64,000 nt of DNA from Thermus sp. 2.9 (GTDB lineage: Bacteria > Deinococcota > Deinococci > Deinococcales > Thermaceae): assembly GCF_000794385.1 (NCBI RefSeq), contig NZ_JTJB01000001.1, forward strand, positions 124,001-188,000, in the 5' to 3' direction. Made by a program: the position numbers and the translations under genes. Positions 37,130 to 46,399 of the stretch are shown here, piece by piece; position 1 is the first letter of the stretch; every line of letters starts with the position of its first letter. The notes beneath the pieces were generated by a model that saw nothing but the letters and a program-made list of their open reading frames with translations, searched no databases and was not told the origin of the DNA.

Positions 37130-37640
37130 GCGGCAGACTCCCCTACTGGGATGGGTGGGAAGAGCACCCCCGCCACGGTGAGCCCTCCCCGAAAGGCATG
37201 GCCCAGGAAGACCAGTCAGATTGAGGGGATGGTAGGGGGCCTGGTTGCGCAGCACCCGGAAGCTGTCGCGGAAAGAGGGGTCTTCAAGGGGGATCAGGTC
37301 GGGGGCGCAGCCCCCCTTTTCCGTGGACCCAGGCCGTGAGCTTTTCGTTCGCCGTACTCTGAAGGTAGGCCACCCAGGGCGTGAGGAGGAAATCCAGACT
37401 AAAGGCCAAGGCCAGCCCTGCCAGGGGCTAGAGGGGGCTGGAGTAAGGGCGCCGCTTCCCAGATCGGTTGCAGGTTGTTCACCAGGAGGCGGGTCAGGCC
37501 CAGCACCGCCACCGGCGCCAAGCCTCCCAGGGCCGAGAGGCCCAAAAGGAAGAGGCTCTCCGTGGGGGTTGCGCGGAAGATATGCTGCAGCGCCGGGGGC
37601 AAGAGGGGGCTTTTTCCGTTCAGCCCTGACCACCTCCTGT
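37130..37640 (-). pseudogene. Decayed fragment of an ABC exporter transmembrane domain
   Basis: No intact frame covers this 580-base gap, but minus-strand pieces read like an MsbA-type exporter: FLLGLSALGGLAPVAVLGLTRLLVNNLQP (about 37560-37470) and EDPSFRDSFRVLRNQAPYHPLN (about 37290-37220) lie in different frames. Several frameshifts and both ends lost, including the ATPase domain. It is dead, unlike the single-lesion genes elsewhere. Limits approximate. Confidence 0.6.
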
Positions 37641-37702
37641 CCTTCAAGATGCTTTTGCCGGTGCTTGGGGTTTGTCCCCCAGTAGTGCACGGAAAGCATT
37701 TC

Positions 37703-38863
37703 TCAAAGACGTCCGGAGAACTGGGACTTGCCCCTCCCCGCCAAGGGCGCAAGGGCGAGGAGAAGCCCCCCAGCGAGGAGGAAGGGGCAGGGAAGGGACA
37801 CCCCCGCCAGGGCCCCGCCCAGGAGGGGACCTAAGGGGGCCAGGGCTCCGCTAAGGAAGAGAAAGCCTCCCGCCACTCGGCCCCGAAGCTCCGGGGGGGC
37901 CTGGCTCAGGCGCACCGCCCCAGCCACCGCGCCGAAGAGGGTGCCCCCAGCCCCCAGGAGGAAGGCGGAGCCCGCGAGGAGGGGCCAGGGAAGGAGGAGA
38001 GCAGCCCCCAGCAAACCCAGACCCGCGAGGTATAGGGCAAGCCTTAGGGTTCTCCCTTCCCCTAACCGCTTTAGGGCCGCTCCTACCAGGACTCCCCCCA
38101 AGGCTCCCCCCAGGTTTTGGGCCGTGCCCATGACGCCCAAGACCCAAGGAGCTTCCCCGAGGCCCCGCAGGATCACAAAGGGAAGGAGGCCGGCGAAGAG
38201 GGCGTAGGCCAGGTTGAGGAGGGCCTCCTGGAGCAGGAGGGGGCGGAGGGAAGGGGTTTCCCAAAGGAAGCGCAAGCCCAAGAAGCTCCCTCCTTCCGGC
38301 TTCCCCGGGGGCCTTGGGGGCAAGGGAAGGGTGCGGTATAGCCCCGCCGCGAGAAAGAGGAATCCACTTCCCAAGCCCAGGGTCCAGAGGCGGCTTCGGG
38401 CGAAGAGGAGGCCTGCGGCCAGATCGGAAAGGGCGTCGGCCACGGTGTAGAGGGCCCCCAGCTGTCCCCGGGCCCGGGCCAAGGCCTCCTTGGGGAGGAG
38501 GTCGGCGAGAAGGGCGCCTGTGGCCACCATCCGCAGGGCCTCCAGGAGGGCGAAGAGGAAGCCCACGAGGTAGAAGGGGAGGAGGGCGGGGGTGGCGAGG
38601 AGGGGAAAGAGGGCCAGGGTGAGCCCCCCCTGGCCCAGGGTGGCCAGGAGGAGGAGCCTTGCCCTAGGCCACCGGTCGGCCAGGTGCCCCCCGTAGAGGG
38701 CAAAGAGGGGTTCCGCCAGGAGGCGGAAGGCCAGGGCCAGGCTGGCCTCCAGGGGGCTTAAGGCCCCAAGGGCGGTGAGGGCGGCGTGGCTAAAGTAGAA
38801 AAACCCTGCCCCAAAGAGACGGAAGGCCTCGAGGCCAAGGAGCAAGGTCACGGACATCCTCAT
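37703..38863 (-). CDS. MFS transporter
   Basis: 386-residue carrier with about 12 hydrophobic segments. The loop 2-3 motif GGHLADRWPRARLLLLATLGQGG is the major-facilitator A motif. Similar carriers with ALRMVATGALLADLLPKEALARARG are putative drug or metabolite exporters. Substrate unknown. Start is ATG 38863 or the ATG two codons later; 54 bases after comM. Confidence 0.82.
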   Translation of the reverse strand: MRMSVTLLLGLEAFRLFGAGFFYFSHAALTALGALSPLEASLALAFRLLAEPLFALYGGHLADRWPRARLLLLATLGQGGLTLALFPLLATPALLPFYLVGFLFALLEALRMVATGALLADLLPKEALARARGQLGALYTVADALSDLAAGLLFARSRLWTLGLGSGFLFLAAGLYRTLPLPPRPPGKPEGGSFLGLRFLWETPSLRPLLLQEALLNLAYALFAGLLPFVILRGLGEAPWVLGVMGTAQNLGGALGGVLVGAALKRLGEGRTLRLALYLAGLGLLGAALLLPWPLLAGSAFLLGAGGTLFGAVAGAVRLSQAPPELRGRVAGGFLFLSGALAPLGPLLGGALAGVSLPCPFLLAGGLLLALAPLAGRGKSQFSGRL

Positions 38864-38916
38864 GCGTGAAGGCCTGTGTCAGAAATCCTCGGGGGGCCTA
38901 GCTGCCCAGCCTGGGC

Positions 38917-40404
38917 TTACCCCAGGCTCTGCCGGTACGCCAGCGCCTCGGCCACGTGGGCTTCCTCCACCCTTTCCGCCCCTAGGAGGTCGGCGACGGT
39001 GCGGGCCACCCGCAGGATGCGGTCGTAGCTCCTTGCGGAGAGGAGCATCTTCTTGGCGGCGGCTTGCAGAAGGGCCTCGGCCCCTGGGGTGAGGCGCACG
39101 TGTTCCCGCAGGGCCTTGCCGGAAAGCTCCCCGTTGGGCCTGCCCTGGCGGGCGAGCATCCGTTCCCGAGCCCTTAGGACCCGTTCCCGCACCGCCTCCG
39201 TGCCCTCCCCTTCGGGGGCGCGGGATAGCTCCAGGGGCGTGAGGCGGGGCACCTCCACCACCAGGTCAAAGCGGTCCAAAAGGGGGCCGGAGATGCGGCC
39301 GGCGTAGCGCTTTTGGGCGGAGGGGGTGCAGGTGCAGGGCCTTTCCGGGTCGCCGTGCCAGCCGCAGGGGCAGGGGTTCATGGCCGCCACCAGGAGGAAG
39401 CGGGCGGGGAAGGTGAGGCTGGCCCGGGCCCGGGCCACGGTGACCACCCCGTCCTCCAGGGGTTGGCGGAGGGCCTCGAGGGCGTCCCGGGAGAACTCGG
39501 GGAACTCGTCCAGGAAGAGCACGCCCCGGTGGGCCAAGGATACCTCCCCCGGCTTGGGGATGGCCCCGCCCCCGATGAGCCCGGCGTAGCTCACCGTGTG
39601 ATGAGGGGCGCGGAAGGGGGGCGTGCGCAGGAGCCCCTTCACCGGCTTCCCCGCGGCGGAGTGGATGCGGGTCACCTCCAGGGCGGCCTCCCGGGCGAGG
39701 GGCGGGAGGAGGAAGGGCAGGCGCCGCGCCAGCATGGTCTTCCCCGAGCCCGGGCTTCCCACCAGGAGCAGGTGGTGGTAGCCGGCGGCGGCGATCTCCA
39801 GGGCCCTTTTGGCCTTGGCCTGCCCCTTCACGTCCCGGAGGTCCAGAACCTCCAGGGCCTCCCCCGTTTCCTCGGGGTGGGCGGGGGCGAGGGCCGCTTC
39901 CCCCCGCAGGTGGGCCACCGCCTGGGCCAGGGTTTCCGCCCCCAGGGCCACCACCCCCTCCACCAGGGCCGCCTCCTTGGCGCTTTCCTTGGGAAGGAGG
40001 AGCTTTTTCCCCTCGGCCGAGGCGGCCAGGGCCAGGTTAACCGCCCCCGGCACGGGGCGGAGGGTGCCGTCTAGTCCCAGCTCCCCCGCCACGGCGAGGC
40101 CAAAGAGGGCCTCGAGGGGCACCACCCCTTGGGCCGCCAAGAGGCCCAAGGCGATGGGGAGGTCAAAGTGGCTTCCCTCCTTCCTGAGCTCGGCCGGGGC
40201 CAGGTTCACCACCACCCGGGCCTGGGGGTAGGGGAAGCCGGCGTTTTTCAGGGCGGCCCGCACCCTTTCCCGGCTTTCCTCCACCGCCTTGTCCGGGAGG
40301 CCCACCAGGGCGTAGGTGGGAAGCCCGGGGCTAACGTCCACCTCCACGGTAACCGGAACCGCGTCCAGGCCGAAGAGGGTGTAGCTTCGCACCTGGGCTA
40401 GCAT
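38917..40404 (-). CDS. comM: ComM/YifB-family AAA+ ATPase
   Basis: Mg-chelatase-like hexameric helicase that drives branch migration during natural transformation. N-terminal Lon-protease-like fold ([26 protein letters not shown]), Walker [33 protein letters not shown], Walker [10 protein letters not shown], and the four-cysteine insert [15 protein letters not shown]. 495 residues. Thermus is highly transformable, so a role in uptake is likely. TAAACT is 6 bases before ATG 40404. Confidence 0.93.
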   Translation of the reverse strand: MLAQVRSYTLFGLDAVPVTVEVDVSPGLPTYALVGLPDKAVEESRERVRAALKNAGFPYPQARVVVNLAPAELRKEGSHFDLPIALGLLAAQGVVPLEALFGLAVAGELGLDGTLRPVPGAVNLALAASAEGKKLLLPKESAKEAALVEGVVALGAETLAQAVAHLRGEAALAPAHPEETGEALEVLDLRDVKGQAKAKRALEIAAAGYHHLLLVGSPGSGKTMLARRLPFLLPPLAREAALEVTRIHSAAGKPVKGLLRTPPFRAPHHTVSYAGLIGGGAIPKPGEVSLAHRGVLFLDEFPEFSRDALEALRQPLEDGVVTVARARASLTFPARFLLVAAMNPCPCGWHGDPERPCTCTPSAQKRYAGRISGPLLDRFDLVVEVPRLTPLELSRAPEGEGTEAVRERVLRARERMLARQGRPNGELSGKALREHVRLTPGAEALLQAAAKKMLLSARSYDRILRVARTVADLLGAERVEEAHVAEALAYRQSLG

Positions 40405-40559
40405 GTAGGGAGTTTAACGAAAGTTTGTTGGTTTGCCCAGGGGGAAGGCCCTTTCCTAGCAGCGGGGTTTTGCGCTAGGGTTGGGGCCAGGTGCCCCGTA
40501 AGGCCAAAAGCGCATATAACAAACTTTGCCGCGCCCCAGGGTGAAAGACCTCCCCTCCT
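40405..40559. other. comM upstream region with a 10-bp inverted repeat
   Basis: 155 bases without a gene. It holds the comM -10 (minus TAAACT 40416-40411), and AAAGTTTGTT at 40420-40429 with its exact complement AACAAACTTT at 40518-40527. These AT-rich blocks stand out in GC-rich surroundings. Confidence 0.5.
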
Positions 40560-41699
40560 TTACCCGGAGGACTTCTGAAGCACGGGCAGGTAAAGCCCTA
40601 GGGCCAAAAGGAGCAAGAGGAGAAGCCCCCCAAAGGCCCACGTGTACCCCAGGCTTCCCACCGCCACCCCCACCCCCCATTGCAGGAGGAAGGTGCCGCC
40701 GATGCCGAAGAGGTTCACCAAGGTGGTGCCGCGGCCCACCAGGTGGCCCGGCACCAGTTCCCGGGCCTGGGTGAGGGTGAGGATGTTGAAGGCCCCGAAG
40801 AAGCCCAAAAGGGCGTAGGCGGGGGCCAAGAGCTTGAGGAGAAGGAGAAGAAGCCCAAGGGCGAAGGCCAAGGCGGAAAGGAGGAGCACCCGCGCCGTGC
40901 CCAGGCGGTCCGCCAGGTACCCGGATACCAGAAACCCCAAAACCGCCATCCCCGAGTAGAGGAAAAGGAGGTTCCCCACCGCCACCGCCGAAAGCCCCAG
41001 GTGGTACCCGTAGGCTCCAGCCCAAAGGGTCTGGAGGGCCAGGAAGCTCCCGGTGAAGGCCAAGGCCAAAAAGGCCACCCGGAGGAGCCTCCCGTTCTGC
41101 CAAACCTCCCGGAGCCCTCCACTCCCCCCCGCCTTGGGCCAGGGGACCCCGGGAGGGGTGTTCCGCACCCCCAGGTAGATGGCCAGGGCCACCCCCACCA
41201 CCCCCAGGGCTCCCACGAGGAAAACCCCCCGCCAGCCCAGGGCCTCCTTGAGGAGGGCGAGGGGCGTGGCCGCCAAAAGCCCCCCCGTGGCCCCGAGGCC
41301 CACCAGCAGGGTGGACACCGTGGCGTAGTTCTTGGGGAACCAAAGGCTAAAGGCCTTGAGGGAGCCCATGAGGGCCGCGGCCATGCCCACCCCGATGAGG
41401 GCCCGGCCCAGGGCCAAGATGGGAAAGCTCGGGGCTAAGGCGAAGACCACGCTCCCCAAGGCGGCCACCAGGAGAAGGGCCGGGGTCACCACCCGGGGCC
41501 CCACCCGGTCCAAAAACCCCCCCAAGGGGAGTTGCGCCGCGGCGAAGGCCAGGTAGAAGAGGCTCGTCATGAAGCCGAGCTCCGCCGGCCCAAGCCCCAG
41601 GTCCTGGGAGAGGTCCTTGGCGAGCACCGCATTGGCCGAACGGTAGAAGTAGGAGAGGAAGTAGCCCAAGGTGAAGAGGAAAAACACCCGCGCCGCCAT
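40560..41699 (-). CDS. MFS transporter (sugar-phosphate/nitrate-like group)
   Basis: 379-residue, 12-helix carrier. SYFYRSANAVLAKDLSQDLGLGPAELGFMTSLFYLAFAAAQLPLGGFLDRVGPR includes the A motif and resembles the OPA/ACS-type anion carriers. A second-half motif SGYLADRLGTARVLL is present. Substrate not determinable. GGAGGTGAT precedes ATG 41699, lying in the end of the EamA gene. Confidence 0.83.
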   Translation of the reverse strand: MAARVFFLFTLGYFLSYFYRSANAVLAKDLSQDLGLGPAELGFMTSLFYLAFAAAQLPLGGFLDRVGPRVVTPALLLVAALGSVVFALAPSFPILALGRALIGVGMAAALMGSLKAFSLWFPKNYATVSTLLVGLGATGGLLAATPLALLKEALGWRGVFLVGALGVVGVALAIYLGVRNTPPGVPWPKAGGSGGLREVWQNGRLLRVAFLALAFTGSFLALQTLWAGAYGYHLGLSAVAVGNLLFLYSGMAVLGFLVSGYLADRLGTARVLLLSALAFALGLLLLLLKLLAPAYALLGFFGAFNILTLTQARELVPGHLVGRGTTLVNLFGIGGTFLLQWGVGVAVGSLGYTWAFGGLLLLLLLALGLYLPVLQKSSG

Positions 41700-41700
41700 A

Positions 41701-42512
41701 TCACCTCCGGTTTAAGACTACCCCCAAAAGGATGAGGCCGCCCCCCAAAAGCGCCTCTGGCCGTAAGGGCTCCCCCGCTAAGGGCCAGGCGAAGATGGCC
41801 CCCGCCACGGGCTCCAGCATGGCGAGGAGGGTGGCCTCCCGGGCGGGGACCAGCCGCACCCCCTGCAGGAAGAGGGCGAAGGGGAGGAGGGTGCCGAAGA
41901 GGACCAGGTAGGCCACGGCGCCCCAGGCCTCGAGGTCCAAGGCGAGGAGGTGGGGCAGGTTTAGGAGAAGAACGGGCAGGGCGAGGAGGCTTCCCACCCC
42001 GGTGGCCACCCCCAGGCTCACCAAGGGCGGGGTCTTGAGCCCTTGGGAGGTGGCGGCGTACAGGGCGAAGGAAAGGGCGGCCAAAAGGCCAAAGGCCACC
42101 CCCAGGGGGCTTCCCGCAAGCCCCACCCCCCCGCCACCAGGATGTAGGCCCCCAAAAGGGCCAGGGCCACCCCAAAAAGGGCCCGGCCGGGAAGCCTTTC
42201 CCGGCGGAGGAGGGCGTAAAGGGTGAGGAGGGCGGGGGCGAGGTACTGGAGGAAGATCCCCGTGGCCACGCCTGCGGCGTGGATGGCCAGGTAGTAAAAG
42301 GCCTGGGCCCCGGACAGGGAGAAGCCCACGGCCAAGAGGCGCCGCCTTTCCTCGGGCCTTGGGGGGTGGCGGAGGAGGAGGGGAAGGAGGAGGAGGAAGC
42401 TCAGGAGGAAGCGCAAGGGGATGAGGACCCCCGGGGGGATGCCCTCCATGAACCGCCCCGCCAAGGCCCCTCCCAGGCCCCAAAGGAGGGCGGCCAGGGC
42501 CACGAAGATCAC
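41701..42512 (-). pseudogene. EamA/DMT-family transporter, broken by a 1-base frameshift
   Basis: Ten-helix drug/metabolite carrier. The first half (GTG 42512) reads MIFVALAALLWGLGGALAGRF to GAYILVAGG, then goes out of frame. The second half continues in another frame as GVGLAGSPLGVAFGLLAALSFALYAATSQG to LILLGVVLNRR. The change is at a C7 run on the plus strand (42126-42132); eight would restore about 270 residues. GTGA overlap with the preceding EamA gene. It is a paralogue of that gene. Confidence 0.82.
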
Positions 42513-43396
42513 CGCCTACCCCCCACCACGGCCAGGCCCACGCCCAGGAGGAGGACCAAGGCCCCGAGGAGCACGGGGAGGCCCGGAAGCTCCCCAAAGA
42601 GCAAGAAGGCCAGGAGGCTTGCCCCCACCGGCTCAAAGAGGATGGCCAGGGTGACCAGGACCGGGGGGATGTGCCGCGTGGCCCAGTTGAAGCTGGTGTG
42701 CCCCACGAGCTGGGGCAAAAGGGCCATGAGGAGGAGGTAGCCGTAGACGGCGGGGGGGTACCCGCCGTACCCGCCCCCAAAGAGGTAGGGAAGGGGGAGG
42801 AGGACCAAGGCCGCCACGGTGTAGGCGACCCGGATGTATTCCAAGGTGGAGAGCCCCCGCCGCTGGGCCTCCCGCCCCAGGAGAAAATAGAAGGAAACCG
42901 CCACCGCCCCCAAGACCGCCAGGAGGTCCCCCAAAAGGGGATTTTCCCCCCCGCCCCCTTCCGCATCCCCAAGCCCGATGAGAAGCCCCCCCACGAGGGC
43001 CACGGCCACCCCGAGGAGGGTGGTGCCGGAGGGCTTCTCCCCGAAGAGGAGCCAGCCGAAAAGGGTGACCCAGACGGGGTTGGTGGTGACGAGGGCGGTG
43101 CTTGCCGCCACGGAGGTGTAGGAGAGGGAGGTGATCCAGAAGGCGAAGTGGAGGGCCAAAAAGACCCCGGCGCCCACGGCGAAGGGAAGGCCCCTCTTTT
43201 CCCGCAAGGGCCTAAGCCAGCCCGGGGCGAGGAGGAGGGCGGCAAAACCCAGGCGCCCGGCGCTCATCACCAGGCTGAAGGCGAGGCTTCGGTCCTGGGC
43301 GGCCTCGAGGCTTAGGCGCACCAGGATGCTGCCGAAGCTTATGGCCAGGATGCCGGCAAGGAGCACGGCGAGGAGGGTGAGCCTCGAGGGGCGCAT
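42509..43396 (-). CDS. EamA/DMT-family transporter
   Basis: Intact ten-helix drug/metabolite carrier of 295 residues, with two EamA halves: LAISFGSILVRLSLEAA ... ALVTTNPVWVTLFGWLLFGEKPSGTTLLGVAVALVGGLLI and LGAVAVSFYFLLGREAQRR ... LAILFEPVGASLLAFLLFGELPGLPVLLGALVLL. ATG 43396 (MRPSRLTLL) is taken as start. First gene of a run of four transporter-type genes ending in comM. Confidence 0.87.
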   Translation of the reverse strand: MRPSRLTLLAVLLAGILAISFGSILVRLSLEAAQDRSLAFSLVMSAGRLGFAALLLAPGWLRPLREKRGLPFAVGAGVFLALHFAFWITSLSYTSVAASTALVTTNPVWVTLFGWLLFGEKPSGTTLLGVAVALVGGLLIGLGDAEGGGGENPLLGDLLAVLGAVAVSFYFLLGREAQRRGLSTLEYIRVAYTVAALVLLPLPYLFGGGYGGYPPAVYGYLLLMALLPQLVGHTSFNWATRHIPPVLVTLAILFEPVGASLLAFLLFGELPGLPVLLGALVLLLGVGLAVVGGRR

Positions 43397-43549
43397 GGCG
43401 GTATTCTTCCACGAAAAGGCGGCGCTTGCGAGGGTGCGCTTTCTGCCCATCCCGGGGTACTTGGCGGAAAGTCCAGGAAGTGTAGACCTCCTTCCGGAGT
43501 GGTGTAAAGGGGGGCTTCCCCGTGGGACAGGCGTCCTCACCTGGGCTGG

Positions 43550-43555
43550 TATACT
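43550..43555 (+). promoter_or_regulatory. Extended -10 promoter of the pnt operon
   Basis: TATACT preceded by TG one base earlier (TGG-TATACT), 18 bases before ATG 43574; AAGGAGGT ribosome site lies in the short leader. No -35 match. Confidence 0.55.
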
Positions 43556-43573
43556 GCCCCCGAAGGAGGTCCT

Positions 43574-44701
43574 ATGGTGACCGTAGCGGTTCCCAAGGAA
43601 CGGGCTCCCGGGGAAAGAAGGGTGGCCCTGGTGCCCGAGGTGGTGGCCCGCCTGGTGAAGGGGGGTGCCCGGGTGCGGGTGGAGCGGGGCGCCGGGGAGG
43701 GCGCCTACCACCTGGACGCCGCCTACCAGGAGGCGGGCGCAGAGGTGGTGGAGCGAGGAGAGCTTCTCCAGGGCGCCAACCTCCTCTTCACCGTCCAACC
43801 CCCCCCGGAGGACCTCATCGGGGCGCTGGAGCCTGGGGCCATCGTGGTGGGCTTTGTCCAGGCCCACAAAAACCCCGAGTTGGTGCGGGCGCTTGCGGCC
43901 AAAAAGGCCACGGTGATCGCCATGGAGCTCATCCCCCGCATCACCCGGGCCCAGAGCATGGACGCCCTTTCCAGCCAGGCCACGGTGGCGGGGTACCTGG
44001 CGGCGGTCCACGCGGCGAGGCTTTCCCCCCGCTTTTTCCCCATGCTCACCACGGCGGCGGGCACCATCCGCCCGGCCAAGGTGATGGTCATGGGGGTGGG
44101 GGTGGCGGGGCTCATGGCCATCGCCACTGCCAAGCGCCTGGGGGCCCAGGTCTTCGCCTACGACGTGCGAAAAGCGGCGGTGGAGCAGGCGGTCTCCTTG
44201 GGGGCGAAGCCCATTGAGCTTCCCATCAGCGCCGAGGGGGAAGGCGGCTACGCCCGGGAGCTCACCGAGGAGGAGAAGCGCATCCAGCACGAGGCCCTGC
44301 GCGAGCACGTGGCGGGGATGGACGTCCTCATCACCACCGCCCAGGTGCCGGGCCGCCGCGCCCCCATCCTCCTCACCGAGGACATGATGGAAAGGCTCAA
44401 GCCGGGGACCGTGGTGGTGGACCTGGCGGCCGAGAGCGGGGGGAACTGCGTCCTCACCAAGCCGGGGGAGGTGGTGGAGGTGCGGGGGGTGCGGATCTTT
44501 GGCCCCTTGAACCTGCCGAGCGAGCTTTCCGTGCACGCCTCGGAGATGTACGCCAAGAACCTCCTCAACCTCTCCAGCTTGCTCATAGAAAAGGGGGAGT
44601 TCGCCCCCAAGTGGGAGGACGAGATCATCCAAGGAGCGCTCCTCATGAAGGAGGGGGAGATCCTGCACGGGCCCACCAAGGCCCTTCTGGGAGGTGCGTG
44701 A
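43574..44701 (+). CDS. pntAA: NAD(P) transhydrogenase subunit alpha part 1 (NAD domain)
   Basis: Soluble NAD(H)-binding domain I of proton-translocating transhydrogenase. MVTVAVPKERAPGERRVALVPE start, VMVMGVGVAGLMAIATAKRLGAQVFAYDVR for NAD binding, and the GRRAPILLTEDMMERLKPGTVVVDLAAESGGN motif. 375 residues. Its stop overlaps pntAB (TGATG). Three-gene layout is typical of Thermus and Rhodospirillum. Confidence 0.95.
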   Translation: MVTVAVPKERAPGERRVALVPEVVARLVKGGARVRVERGAGEGAYHLDAAYQEAGAEVVERGELLQGANLLFTVQPPPEDLIGALEPGAIVVGFVQAHKNPELVRALAAKKATVIAMELIPRITRAQSMDALSSQATVAGYLAAVHAARLSPRFFPMLTTAAGTIRPAKVMVMGVGVAGLMAIATAKRLGAQVFAYDVRKAAVEQAVSLGAKPIELPISAEGEGGYARELTEEEKRIQHEALREHVAGMDVLITTAQVPGRRAPILLTEDMMERLKPGTVVVDLAAESGGNCVLTKPGEVVEVRGVRIFGPLNLPSELSVHASEMYAKNLLNLSSLLIEKGEFAPKWEDEIIQGALLMKEGEILHGPTKALLGGA

Positions 44702-45003
44702 TGGAGTTCGGCTTCTGGTCGGCCCTTTACATCTTCGTGCTCACGGCTTTTTTGGGCTACGAGCTCATCACCCGGGTGCCGGTGATCCTCCACACCCCCC
44801 TCATGTCCGGGTCCAACTTCATCCACGGGGTGGTGGTGGTGGGGGCCATGGTGGTCCTGGGGCATGCGGAAACCGGTTTGGAAAAGCTCATCGGCTTCCT
44901 GGGCGTGATCCTGGGAGCGGCCAACGCCGCCGGGGGGTACGCGGTCACCGTGCGCATGCTGGAGATGTTTGAGAAGAAGCCCGGCAAGGGGGGTGGTCAG
45001 TAA
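44701..45003 (+). CDS. pntAB: NAD(P) transhydrogenase subunit alpha part 2 (membrane domain)
   Basis: Three-to-four-helix membrane part that with PntB forms the proton channel. YIFVLTAFLGYELITRVPVILHTPLMSGSNFIHGVVVVGAMVVLG is conserved across the family. 100 residues; overlaps both neighbours. Confidence 0.94.
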   Translation: MEFGFWSALYIFVLTAFLGYELITRVPVILHTPLMSGSNFIHGVVVVGAMVVLGHAETGLEKLIGFLGVILGAANAAGGYAVTVRMLEMFEKKPGKGGGQ

Positions 45004-46355
45004 TGGACCTCATCCAGGCGGCCTACTTCGTGGTGGCCATCCTCTTCATCGTGGGCCTGAAGCGCATGGCCCACCCCACCACCGCTAAAAGCGGCATCGT
45101 TTGGGCGGGCTGGGGCATGGTCCTGGCGGTCTTGGCCACCTTCTTCTGGCCGGAGATGGGGAACTTCGGCCTCATGCTCCTGGCCTTGGCCTTGGGTTCC
45201 GCGGTGGCCTGGTGGGCGGCGGTGAAGGTGGCCATGACCGACATGCCCCAGATGGTGGCCATCTACAACGGCATGGGCGGGGGCGCCGCCGCCACCATCG
45301 CCGCGGTGGAGCTTCTGAAGGGGGCTTTTGAAAACGCCGGGCTCATGGCCTTGGCCATCCTGGGCGGGCTCATCGGCTCGGTGGCCTTCACGGGAAGCCT
45401 CATCGCCTTCGCCAAGCTCCAGGGCCTCATGCGGAGCCGCCCCATCCTCTTCCCGGGGCAGAAGGTGGTCAACGCCCTGGTCCTTCTGGTCACGGTGCTC
45501 CTGGGCTTTTCCCTCCTTTGGAACGACCCCACCTTGAGCATCATCCTCTTCTTCCTCCTCGCCCTCCTTTTTGGCGTGCTCATGACCCTTCCCATCGGCG
45601 GGGGGGACATGCCCGTGGCCATCTCCTTCTACAACGCCTTCACCGGCATGGCCGTGGGCTTTGAGGGCTTTGCCGTGGGGAACCCAGCCCTCATGGTGGC
45701 GGGCACCTTGGTGGGGGCGGCGGGCACCCTCCTCACGGTGCTCATGGCGAGGGCCATGAACCGCTCGGTTTGGAGCGTGCTGGTGGGCGGTTTCGGCGTG
45801 GAGCAGGAGGCGGGGGAGGTCAAGGGGAGCCTGAAGCCCATTGACGTGGAGGACGCCGCCGTGATGCTGGCCTACGCGGGCAAGGTGGTCTTCGTCCCGG
45901 GCTACGGCATGGCCCTTTCCCAGGCGCAGCACAAGGTGAAGGAGCTCGCCGACCTCCTGGAAAGCCGGGGGGTGGAGGTGAAGTTCGCCATCCACCCCGT
46001 GGCGGGGCGGATGCCGGGGCACATGAACGTGCTCTTGGCGGAGGCCGGGGTGGACTACGATAAGCTCAAGGACCTCGAGGAGATCAACCCCGAGTTCCCC
46101 ACCGTGGACGTGGCGGTGGTTATCGGGGCCAACGACGTGGTGAACCCGGCCGCCCGCCGCCCGGGAAGCCCCCTCTACGGCATGCCCATCCTGGACGTGG
46201 ACAAGGCCAAGAACGTCATCGTCATCAAGCGGGGGCAGGGGAAGGGCTTCGCCGGGGTGGAAAACGAGCTCTTCTACGCCGACAACACCCGCATGCTCTA
46301 CGGGGATGCGCAACAAGTCCTAACCCAGCTCACCCAGGCCTTGAAGAAGCTCTAG
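45003..46355 (+). CDS. pntB: NAD(P) transhydrogenase subunit beta
   Basis: Nine-helix membrane domain (1-265) followed by the NADP(H)-binding domain III. NADP site VVFVPGYGMALSQAQHKVKELADLL, FAIHPVAGRMPGHMNVLLAEA, VVIGANDVVNPAARR and KRGQGKGFAGVENELFY. 450 residues. The enzyme couples proton entry to NADPH production. Confidence 0.95.
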   Translation: MDLIQAAYFVVAILFIVGLKRMAHPTTAKSGIVWAGWGMVLAVLATFFWPEMGNFGLMLLALALGSAVAWWAAVKVAMTDMPQMVAIYNGMGGGAAATIAAVELLKGAFENAGLMALAILGGLIGSVAFTGSLIAFAKLQGLMRSRPILFPGQKVVNALVLLVTVLLGFSLLWNDPTLSIILFFLLALLFGVLMTLPIGGGDMPVAISFYNAFTGMAVGFEGFAVGNPALMVAGTLVGAAGTLLTVLMARAMNRSVWSVLVGGFGVEQEAGEVKGSLKPIDVEDAAVMLAYAGKVVFVPGYGMALSQAQHKVKELADLLESRGVEVKFAIHPVAGRMPGHMNVLLAEAGVDYDKLKDLEEINPEFPTVDVAVVIGANDVVNPAARRPGSPLYGMPILDVDKAKNVIVIKRGQGKGFAGVENELFYADNTRMLYGDAQQVLTQLTQALKKL

Positions 46356-46366
46356 CGCCGAAAGAG

Positions 46367-46394
46367 CCCGCCCCGGAGGCCTTCCCGGGGCGGG
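46367..46394. terminator. Bidirectional terminator after pntB
   Basis: CCCGCCCCGG / CCGGGGCGGG, 10-bp stem, 8-base loop, between convergent pntB and the E3-binding protein gene. No long T run. Confidence 0.65.
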
Positions 46395-46399
46395 TGCGT

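Noticed and set aside
41701-43245. 514-codon minus-strand frame joining two EamA genes
   Set aside because: Its first ~370 codons are a shadow rich in Pro/Ser/Gly; only the end is the true second half of the frameshifted carrier.
42509-44668. 719-codon minus-strand frame including pntAA antisense
   Set aside because: Only the last ~295 codons (from 43396) are the EamA carrier; the rest is antisense to pntAA.
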